This document shows, in pieces, positions 6,706 to 13,541 of a stretch of 40,084 nucleotides of DNA. This stretch comes from Bryobacterales bacterium (lineage in GTDB: Bacteria; Acidobacteriota; Terriglobia; Bryobacterales; Bryobacteraceae). The stretch is taken from assembly GCA_016789905.1 (NCBI GenBank), contig JAEUQC010000187.1:1-40084 (forward strand). Reading direction: 5' to 3'. The notes below the pieces were generated by a model. That model saw only the letters and a list, made by a program, of their open reading frames with translations, was not told the origin of the DNA and did not search any database. Position 1 is the first letter of the stretch. Each line of letters opens with the position of its first letter. A program made the position numbers and the translations under genes.

Positions 6706-8583
6706 ATGCGAACGGGATGGCTGTGGTGCGCGACGCTGCTGGCGGCTGGGCTGGCGGTGGACGGGGCGGAAGGGCGTTTCAAGAAAATCATATTCGGGCG
6801 GTACTCGGAGAACTTGGAGAGTTTTACGCAGTTTGCGCGACAGGCGAAGCTGGCTGGGGCGACGCATGTGGTGATCACCGCCGAGGACCTGCCGTGGGCG
6901 ATGTGGCAGATGGATACGCCGGGGGATCCGTATCCGGCGTGGGCGGTGTCGAATGTCGGGCTGTTGAAAGTATCGATCCCCGATGCGCTGCGGCCATTTC
7001 TGCCGCAGGCGTATTCAGACACGGTGATGGGAACGCTGCGGGAACGGTGCGAGGCACTGCGGAAGCTGGGGCTGAAGGCGGCGTTCACGACGTTTGAACC
7101 GCAGATATTGCCGGAGGCGGTGTACACGGCGCATCCGTTGTGGCGGGGGCCGCAGGTGGATCATCCGTTGCGATCGAGAGTGCCGCGGTTTGCGCCGTCG
7201 ATTGACAACGCCGAGGTGCTGGCGATGTACAGGGAATCGATACAGAAGCTGCTGAGGCAATGTCCGGAGATAGAGATCCTGTCGCTGCATACGAACGATT
7301 CGGGGTCCGGGATGAGTTGGAGCCAGGGGCTGTATCAGGGGCCGAATGGGAGCGCGGTAGGGAAAGAACGGAAGATGCATGAACGGTACCGGGACTTTTT
7401 TGGCGCGTTGCAGGCGGGTGCGAGCGAGGCGCGGCCGGGGCCGCTGGAGATAGACGCCGAATGGGTGCGGGAGGCGGCGCCGGAACTGGTGGCTGGGAAG
7501 CTGTTGCCGGGGATGGCGGTGGCGAACCTGGAGGGGCCTGGGGCGACGGTCTACAAGGCCGACGCGGGGTTCCTGCTGGATTACTTCTATCCGTTCTATC
7601 CGGCAATGGGGCTGCCGCTGCCGGTGCGCTATTTGGAAGAGTTGGAAGAAGCCAACCGGAGCGGGGCGCCGAGGTTGTTCTACCTGATGGGAGACCGCTA
7701 CGACAGTGAGTTGTATTTCCAGATTTACGACGCGTTTCAGAAGAAGCCGACGAACGACGATGCGAGCCGGATGCTGTTGTTAAAGGCAATTGCGGCGGGG
7801 CGAGTGGGCGAGGGGAACGCGGGGGCGCTGGTGGACGCATGGATGGCGCTGCAGAGGGTGCAGCGGGACGCGGATATACTGAATTTCGGCGGCACGTTGT
7901 TCTACATTGCCAGTGTGCATCAGCGATGGCTGACGCGGCCGTTTGTGCCGTTTCCGGAGGAGTTGACGGACGCCGAGACGGGGTACTACCGGCCGTTCCT
8001 GTTCCAGGCGCGAGGAGAGGACCGGGCGCGGGACCTGGGCGACATACAGGGGACGCGACAGTATGAGGGACTGGGCGGGATGGCGGTATCCGGGCAACTG
8101 TTGGTACGGATGCAGACGGACCTGACACGGGCCCGAGGGGACCTTCGGCGGATTGCGGCGACGCGGGAGGGAGCGGCATGGAAGCAGCGGCTGGAATTAT
8201 TGGACAAGCGGATACAGGTGTTCGGGATTCTGGTGGAAAACTGCCGGAATGCGCTGCATTACCAGTATTTGCTGGACTTCATGAAGGGCGGGCGGCTAAA
8301 GCGGCCGGTGGAATTTCAGCAGCACCTGACCGATATCACGGAATGGCGAACCATTAAGGAGATAGGGCGCCGGGAGATGGACAACAGCATAGTGCTGGCG
8401 GAACTGCTGGAAGGAAATAAAGACGTACTGATTGACACGGCGAAGACGAGCGGGCAGGAGAGCATTCGGGTGTTGGGGCCGGACCTGGCGGCGCAACTGC
8501 GCCGGAAGGTGAAGATTATGGCGGCGCACTGGGAGGACTACGAGCGGCTGTTTGACGAGGAGAAGAAGGGACCGGCGAAGTAG
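6706..8583 (+). CDS. Secreted TIM-barrel-like protein of unknown function (glycosidase-like)
   Basis: The 625-residue protein starts with a signal peptide (MRTGWLWCATLLAAGLAVDG); the ATG at 6706 is chosen for this reason over an upstream in-frame start. Residues about 25-370 look like a (beta/alpha)8 barrel: FARQAKLAGATHVVIT, LRKLGLKAAFTTFEP, EILSLHTNDSGSGMSW and FLLDYFYPFYPAMGLPLP sit where strand ends are expected. The SLHTNDSG segment resembles active-site loops of hexosaminidase and alpha-glucuronidase-like barrels. Residues about 380-625 are a long alpha-helical domain, charged and with coiled-coil potential. The overall plan recalls GH67/GH115-type enzymes, but I cannot name the family or the substrate. 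Confidence 0.6.
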   Translation: MRTGWLWCATLLAAGLAVDGAEGRFKKIIFGRYSENLESFTQFARQAKLAGATHVVITAEDLPWAMWQMDTPGDPYPAWAVSNVGLLKVSIPDALRPFLPQAYSDTVMGTLRERCEALRKLGLKAAFTTFEPQILPEAVYTAHPLWRGPQVDHPLRSRVPRFAPSIDNAEVLAMYRESIQKLLRQCPEIEILSLHTNDSGSGMSWSQGLYQGPNGSAVGKERKMHERYRDFFGALQAGASEARPGPLEIDAEWVREAAPELVAGKLLPGMAVANLEGPGATVYKADAGFLLDYFYPFYPAMGLPLPVRYLEELEEANRSGAPRLFYLMGDRYDSELYFQIYDAFQKKPTNDDASRMLLLKAIAAGRVGEGNAGALVDAWMALQRVQRDADILNFGGTLFYIASVHQRWLTRPFVPFPEELTDAETGYYRPFLFQARGEDRARDLGDIQGTRQYEGLGGMAVSGQLLVRMQTDLTRARGDLRRIAATREGAAWKQRLELLDKRIQVFGILVENCRNALHYQYLLDFMKGGRLKRPVEFQQHLTDITEWRTIKEIGRREMDNSIVLAELLEGNKDVLIDTAKTSGQESIRVLGPDLAAQLRRKVKIMAAHWEDYERLFDEEKKGPAK

Positions 8584-8596
8584 GCGATCTATGTAA

Positions 8597-8610
8597 ACAA
8601 CCGCGGTTGT
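8597..8610. promoter_or_regulatory. Perfect 14-base palindrome before the adaptor/permease cassette
   Basis: ACAACCGCGGTTGT is a perfect palindrome lying 13 bases after the stop of the TIM-barrel-like gene and about 70 bases before the start of the first membrane-fusion gene. It could be an operator controlling the cassette or a short terminator stem. It has no T-tract, which favours a protein-binding site. Nothing else is evident in 8584-8677 apart from the AGGAG upstream of 8678. Confidence 0.4.
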
Positions 8611-8677
8611 GTTAAACGGAATTTACGTGACTGGCGTCAAAGGAGGACAGAAGCAGAATTCTTATACAGGAGCATAG

Positions 8678-9700
8678 ATGACCAAGGGCTCTGTAACCAT
8701 TGTTGTTTTGGCGATGGGGCTGTGCGTATGTTCCTGCGGGCGGGGGGCGGGAACAGGCCAGGACGCGGCAACGCGGCCGGCGACGGGGCCGGAGCGGAAG
8801 ACGGGGGAGCGCGTGGTGCGGATTTCGGGGATGATTCAGGCGTTGAAGTCCGTATCGGTACGGGTGCCGCAGATATCGGCGCAGAACAGCCGGCTGACGC
8901 TGGCGGCGCTGATAGCGAACGGGACGGCGGTGAAGGCCGGGGAGACGCTGGCGGAATTCGACCAGACAACGGTGCTGGACGAAGAGCGGGAGGTGAAGGC
9001 GAAGCTGGCTGAAGCCGGGTTCGCACTGGAGGAGCGGCAGGCGAAGGCGAGGAGCGACGCGGCAAAGCGGGGCGCGCTATTGACAGAGGCGGAGGCGGAC
9101 CTGGCGAAGGCGCAGATACAACTGCGCAAGGCGGAGATACTGAGCGAGATTGACCGGCGGAAGAATGAGACGCTGGCGGAGAGCGCGCGGGCGCGAGTGG
9201 CGAGTTTGAAGAAATCGAATGCGTTGCGGGACGGGGAGGACGCGGCGGCGACGGGTGTGCTGGAAAAGAAGCGGGAGCGGCTGGCGGTGCAACTGGAACG
9301 GATACAGGCGAACCTGGAGAAACTGGTGATTAAGGCGCCGCAGGATGGGATGGTGGCGCTGGAGAATACTTGGCGGAACGGGTCGATGGGACCGCCGCAG
9401 GAGGGGGACATGTTGTCACCGGGGCAGCCGGTGCTGCGGCTGTTCGACCCGGGCGAGATGGTGGTGGAGAGCACGGTGAGCGAAGCGGATGTGGCGGCGC
9501 TGCCGAAGGACGCGGCGGCGCGGGTATACCTGGATGCGTATCCGGGCGCGGCGTTTGAGGCGAAGCTGGAGGCGGCAAGTCCGGTGGCGACGGCGGGGCT
9601 GGATAGCCCGATCCGGACGTTTTCGGCGCGGTTCCGGCTGTTTGGGCGGGATTCGCGGTTGCTGCCGGATCTATCGGCGTCGCTGGAGGTGGTGCGATGA
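8678..9700 (+). CDS. HlyD-type periplasmic adaptor (membrane fusion) lipoprotein, first of three
   Basis: The 340-residue protein starts MTKGSVTIVVLAMGLCVCSC, a lipoprotein signal with a Cys near residue 20. It then shows a beta-strand half-lipoyl motif (ISGMIQALKSVSVRVPQ), a long alpha-helical hairpin rich in Ala/Glu/Lys/Arg (about residues 100-215, coiled-coil), the second half-lipoyl (KLVIKAPQDGMVAL) and a beta-barrel part (PVLRLFDPGEMVVESTVSEAD). This order defines adaptors of tripartite ABC or RND systems. An AGGAG lies 5-6 bases before the ATG. The stop overlaps the next gene by 4 bases (ATGA). It is shorter than its two neighbours and alone in the cassette has a lipobox. Confidence 0.85.
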   Translation: MTKGSVTIVVLAMGLCVCSCGRGAGTGQDAATRPATGPERKTGERVVRISGMIQALKSVSVRVPQISAQNSRLTLAALIANGTAVKAGETLAEFDQTTVLDEEREVKAKLAEAGFALEERQAKARSDAAKRGALLTEAEADLAKAQIQLRKAEILSEIDRRKNETLAESARARVASLKKSNALRDGEDAAATGVLEKKRERLAVQLERIQANLEKLVIKAPQDGMVALENTWRNGSMGPPQEGDMLSPGQPVLRLFDPGEMVVESTVSEADVAALPKDAAARVYLDAYPGAAFEAKLEAASPVATAGLDSPIRTFSARFRLFGRDSRLLPDLSASLEVVR

Positions 9701-10941
9701 AGAAGAAGACGGCGGGACTAGTGGTGGTGTTGCTGCTGGTGGCGGCGTCGGGCGCGTGGGCGTACTTCCGGCTGTCGAAAGGGGTGACGGAATCGGCACT
9801 GCCGACGGCGGTGGCGAGGAAGGGGGAGTTTCTGGTGATCGTGCCGGCGCGGGGGGAACTGGTGGCGGAACGATCGGTACTGGTGAACGCGCCTTTGAAT
9901 GTGCCGAATCTGCAACTGATTTGGACGGCCTCGCCGGGGGCGCCGGTGAAGAAGGGTGATGTGATATTGAAGTTCGACGTGAGCGGCGCGACGCGGCAAT
10001 TGCAGGAAAAAGAGGCGGCGCTGAAGCAGGCCGAGGCGGGGCTGGAGCAGGCGATATCGAACGCGTCGATTGCCGAGGAACAGGACAAGCTGGAACTGGC
10101 GACGCTGGACCATGCGGTGAAGCGGGCGGAACTGGAAGTTTCCAAGCAGGAGATTGTGAGTAAGCTGCAGGCCGAGCAGAGCCGGATCGAGTTGGACGTG
10201 GCGCGGAGCAAGCGGAAGGTGCAGGAGGCGGCGCTGGAGTTCAACAAGACTTCGGCGGCATCGAAGGTGGCGGCGCTGCGGGCGGTGCGGGACAAGGCGA
10301 AGGCGGAGGTGGAGTTATCGAAGACGCGGATAACGCGGATGGAGGTGGCGGCGCCGTCGGATGGGGTGTTGAGCTTTTTAATGAACTACTCGCAGGGGTG
10401 GATGAACGCCAAACCGTTCAAGGTTGGGGATAACGTATGGCCGGGGAGTTCGGTGGCCGAGATTCCCGATCTGCGCAGTTTACGATTCAAGGGAAAGCTG
10501 GAGGAGATAGAACGGGCGCGGGTGGCGGTGAAGCAGGCGGTGAAGATCCATTTGGACCCGTTTCCGGAAACGCCGTTTGGCGGAGAAGTGGCGTCGATCA
10601 CGCCGTTGACGGAGCAGAACTTTGAGTGGCCGCCGTCGCGGAGTTTCCGGGCGTATGCGTCGTTTGGGGCGATTGACGGGCGGCTGCGGCCGGGGATGAA
10701 TGGGCGGGCGGATGTAGTGGTGGACCGGATAGCGGAGGCTATCAGCATTCCGAACAAGGCCGTATTTTCGAGAGACGGGAAGCCGTTTGTGCTGGCGGTG
10801 ACCGGAGAGGGGAACAGGCCGGTGGCGGTGGAGGTGCTGGCGCGGAATCCGGATGAGGTGGCGGTGCGGGGGCTGGAGGCGGGGGTGCGGGTGGCGTTGA
10901 TAGATGAGACGGCGGGCAAGAAGAAAGACGGCGGGAAATGA
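9697..10941 (+). CDS. HlyD-type periplasmic adaptor, second of three
   Basis: This 414-residue protein has one N-terminal membrane anchor (VVVLLLVAASGAWAYF, about residues 8-25). It follows with a lipoyl half (GELVAERSVLVNAPL), a long helical hairpin (about 90-210, with LQEKEAALKQAEAGLEQAI), the second lipoyl half (MEVAAPSDGVLSFL) and a barrel containing VAEIPDLRSLRFKGKLEEIE and LRPGMNGRADVVVD. The LRPGM-x-G/A-x-x-x-V segment is characteristic of MacA/HlyD-family adaptors. It should bridge an inner-membrane transporter to an outer-membrane channel. Both its ends overlap the neighbouring genes by 4 bases, implying coupled translation and matched stoichiometry. Confidence 0.88.
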   Translation: MKKKTAGLVVVLLLVAASGAWAYFRLSKGVTESALPTAVARKGEFLVIVPARGELVAERSVLVNAPLNVPNLQLIWTASPGAPVKKGDVILKFDVSGATRQLQEKEAALKQAEAGLEQAISNASIAEEQDKLELATLDHAVKRAELEVSKQEIVSKLQAEQSRIELDVARSKRKVQEAALEFNKTSAASKVAALRAVRDKAKAEVELSKTRITRMEVAAPSDGVLSFLMNYSQGWMNAKPFKVGDNVWPGSSVAEIPDLRSLRFKGKLEEIERARVAVKQAVKIHLDPFPETPFGGEVASITPLTEQNFEWPPSRSFRAYASFGAIDGRLRPGMNGRADVVVDRIAEAISIPNKAVFSRDGKPFVLAVTGEGNRPVAVEVLARNPDEVAVRGLEAGVRVALIDETAGKKKDGGK

Positions 10942-12218
10942 GCTTCAAGACGGTGGGATTGTTACTGGTGGCGGGGGTGCTGCTATTGGCCGGTTGGGGT
11001 GGTGCACGCGTGTATAGAGACATACAGGCGGGGGCGGGGCCGCGGGTACCGGTGACGAAAGTGAAGCGCGGGGATGTAACGTTTCAGGTTACGGCGCAGG
11101 GGGCGCTGCAGGGCGGTAAGTCGCGGGTGTTGACCGCGCCGATGACGGGGAGCAGGGAGGTGGTGCTGACGATGCTGCGGCGGCCGGGGGAGTTAGTGGA
11201 AAAAGATGCGGTGATTGCGGAGTTCGATACGACGGAGGAGACCTACAAACTGCGGGAGGCGGAGGCGGACCTGAGCGAGGCGGAATTGCAGGTGAAGCAA
11301 TCGGAGTTTGAATCGAAGGCGCGAGAGGAGGAGTTGCTGTATGAGTTGATCAAGGCGCGGGCGGACCTGAAGGTGGCCGAGATTGAGTGTATCCGGAACC
11401 CGCTTATTGCGCCGTTGACCGCGCAGCAGAACGAGATCACCAGGCAGGGGGCGCGGGAGCGGCTGGAGAAGCTGGAACGGGACTATCCGGCGAGGAAATC
11501 GGCGGCGGTGTCGTCGACGGCGATTCAAACGGCGGCGCGGGACAAGGCGAAGATGCTGGCGGCGACGGCGAAGCGGAACATCGAAATGATGACGCTGCGG
11601 GCGCCGATGGCTGGGTATGTGAATGTGGAACGGAACCAGAACAGCAACTTCTTTTACCAGGGGATGCAACTGCCACTGTTGCAGGTGGGGGACGCGGTGC
11701 GTCCGGGGATGCCGGTGGCGCAGATACCGGACCTGAGGAGTTGGGAGGCGACGGCACAGATTGGGGAGGAAGACCGCGGGCATATCGCGCTGGGGCAGGC
11801 GGCGGTAATTGAACTGGTGGCGCTGCCAGGGAAGCGGCTGCGGGGAACAGTGTCGAACCTGGGAGGGACGACAGGGCCGCCGTGGAACCGGCGGTTCGAA
11901 TGTAAGTTGAACGTAGAAGGTGCGACCGGGGAGATGCGGCCGGGGATGACGGCGCGGATCGTGATTGCGACGCATACGGCGAAGGGGGCGCTGTGGATAC
12001 CGGCGCAGGCGCTATATGAGAGCGACGGGCGGAAGTTTGTGTACGTGGAGAGCGGGGCGGGGTTCGTGGCGAAGGACGTGACGATGCTGCGGCGGGGGGA
12101 GAGCCAGGTGATTGTAGCTGGGCTGCAGGAGGGGGATACGGTGGCGATGGCGAATCCAGCGCAGGTTCTGGATGGCGGAAAGAAGACGGGCGGGGCGACG
12201 AAGGCGATTGCGAAATGA
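10938..12218 (+). CDS. HlyD-type periplasmic adaptor, third of three
   Basis: The 426-residue protein has an N-terminal anchor (VGLLLVAGVLLLAGWGGARV). It carries a lipoyl half (VTAQGALQGGKSRVLTAPM), a long coiled-coil hairpin (about residues 90-200), the return half (MMTLRAPMAGYVNVERN) and a barrel including VAQIPDLRSWEATAQIGEED and MRPGMTARIVI. It ends with a membrane-proximal domain (LWIPAQALYESDGRKFVYVE). The IPDLRSW/IPDLRSL motif is shared with the second adaptor, which suggests an old tandem duplication within the cassette. Its ATG and stop overlap both neighbours by 4 bases. Confidence 0.88.
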   Translation: MSFKTVGLLLVAGVLLLAGWGGARVYRDIQAGAGPRVPVTKVKRGDVTFQVTAQGALQGGKSRVLTAPMTGSREVVLTMLRRPGELVEKDAVIAEFDTTEETYKLREAEADLSEAELQVKQSEFESKAREEELLYELIKARADLKVAEIECIRNPLIAPLTAQQNEITRQGARERLEKLERDYPARKSAAVSSTAIQTAARDKAKMLAATAKRNIEMMTLRAPMAGYVNVERNQNSNFFYQGMQLPLLQVGDAVRPGMPVAQIPDLRSWEATAQIGEEDRGHIALGQAAVIELVALPGKRLRGTVSNLGGTTGPPWNRRFECKLNVEGATGEMRPGMTARIVIATHTAKGALWIPAQALYESDGRKFVYVESGAGFVAKDVTMLRRGESQVIVAGLQEGDTVAMANPAQVLDGGKKTGGATKAIAK

Positions 12219-13462
12219 GAGCGATGCAATTGGGCGGAGACTTTCGGGCGGCGTTCGCGAATCTGTATGCGCAGAAGATGCGGACGTTGCTGACGGCGCT
12301 GGGAATCGTGTTTGGAGTGGGGTCGGTGATTGGGATGCTGTCGATTGGGGCGGGGGCGCGGGAGGAGTCGTTGCAGTTCATTGAGAATTTGGGGGTGCGG
12401 AACATATTGGTGGAGTCGAGGCCGGCGACGAGCGCGGAGGAGTTGCAGCAGCGGCGGCGGGTGTCGCCGGGGTTGACGGAGCGGGATATACGGGTGCTGG
12501 AGGCTAATCTGGAGGGGATGGAGGTGTTGTCGCCACGAAGGTCACTGCATCCGGCGCGGGTGCTGCCGAAGCCGGCGGGGGCGATACCGGATATGCATGG
12601 GGTGCGGCCGGCTTACGCGGCGATTCATAATCTGGGGATTCATGAAGGGCGGTTCTTCACCGATGGGGAGAACGAGGGGAGCGCGGCGGTGTGTGTGTTG
12701 GGGCAGGCGGCCAAGCAGGCGATGCTGGGTTTCGGCGCCGGGGTGGGAAAGCAGGTGAAGGTGAACGATACGTGGCTGCAGGTGGTGGGGGTGTTGGCCG
12801 ACCGGGCGACGGATGGGGGGCTGGACGTGAAGTCGCTGGACCGGACGAACGCGATCTTCATTCCGGTGAATACATTTAAGTACCGGTTCTGGGATTCGAG
12901 CCGGTTTTTGAAAGATGAGTTGGACGGGGTGGATGTGCGGATGAAGCCGGAGGGGGATAGTGTGGCGGCGGCGAAGGTGGTGACGGCGGTGTTGGCATCG
13001 ACGCACCGGGGGGCGGAGGATTTTACGGTAACGATTCCGGCGGCGCTATTGGCACAGCAGCAGCGGACGCAGACGATTTTCACGTATGTGATGGTGGCGA
13101 TTGCGGCGATATCGTTGCTGGTGGGGGGGATTGGGATTATGAATATCGTGTTGGCGACGGTGCTGGAGCGAACGCGGGAGATTGGAATACGACGGGCGGT
13201 GGGGGCGCGGCGGGGGGATATTGTGCGGCAGTTTTTGACGGAATCGATTTTGATTTCGATGGCGGGGGGCGTGTTGGGGATCGGTTGCGGATTGCTGATT
13301 GCGTGGGTGATTGCGCAGGCGGCGGAGTGGAAGACGATTGTAACAACGTCTTCGGTGCTGATTGCGTTTGGGGTGTCGGTGTCGATTGGGGTGTTGTTTG
13401 GGATCTATCCGGCAATGAAGGCGGCGGAGATTGATCCAATAGAGGCGCTGCGGTACGAGTGA
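12215..13462 (+). CDS. MacB/FtsX-type ABC transporter permease without ATPase domain
   Basis: The 415-residue protein carries a MacB-like periplasmic core between TM1 (LLTALGIVFGVGSVIGMLSI, about residues 25-45) and a C-terminal FtsX domain with three segments: VMVAIAAISLLVGGIGIMNI, then LISMAGGVLGIGCGLLIAWV, then VLIAFGVSVSIGVLFGIYPA. The motif ERTREIGIRRAVGARR and the ending AAEIDPIEALRYE are signatures of MacB/LolC-type permeases. MacB normally has an N-terminal ATPase; here it is absent, and no LolD/MacB ATPase gene lies in the window. It must use an ATPase encoded elsewhere, or be coupled in another way. It is the last gene of the cassette. Confidence 0.9.
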   Translation: MRAMQLGGDFRAAFANLYAQKMRTLLTALGIVFGVGSVIGMLSIGAGAREESLQFIENLGVRNILVESRPATSAEELQQRRRVSPGLTERDIRVLEANLEGMEVLSPRRSLHPARVLPKPAGAIPDMHGVRPAYAAIHNLGIHEGRFFTDGENEGSAAVCVLGQAAKQAMLGFGAGVGKQVKVNDTWLQVVGVLADRATDGGLDVKSLDRTNAIFIPVNTFKYRFWDSSRFLKDELDGVDVRMKPEGDSVAAAKVVTAVLASTHRGAEDFTVTIPAALLAQQQRTQTIFTYVMVAIAAISLLVGGIGIMNIVLATVLERTREIGIRRAVGARRGDIVRQFLTESILISMAGGVLGIGCGLLIAWVIAQAAEWKTIVTTSSVLIAFGVSVSIGVLFGIYPAMKAAEIDPIEALRYE

Positions 13463-13503
13463 CTGGTTAGGGCCGTACAACTGTCACACGGTAAAAAATT
13501 CTA

Positions 13504-13541
13504 GTGTCTGACACCGATTTTGGGGGACACCGATTTTGGGG
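13504..13541. repeat. GTGTC-T-GACAC palindrome plus two tandem copies of GACACCGATTTTGGGG
   Basis: Between the convergent stops at 13462 and 13542 lies an 11-base palindrome (GTGTCTGACAC, 13504-13514). Its right half begins two perfect 16-base tandem units at 13510-13525 and 13526-13541. The second unit abuts the stop codon of the ADOP gene. Read on the minus strand the palindrome is followed after a few bases by a run of six T residues (13494-13499 as A in the plus strand), so it may act as a weak terminator for that gene. Confidence 0.7.

Noticed and set aside
7085..8179. Minus-strand frame of 364 codons, rich in Pro, Ser and Arg
   Set aside because: It is antisense to the secreted barrel-like gene; its composition is that of a shadow frame and it has no signal or domain pattern.
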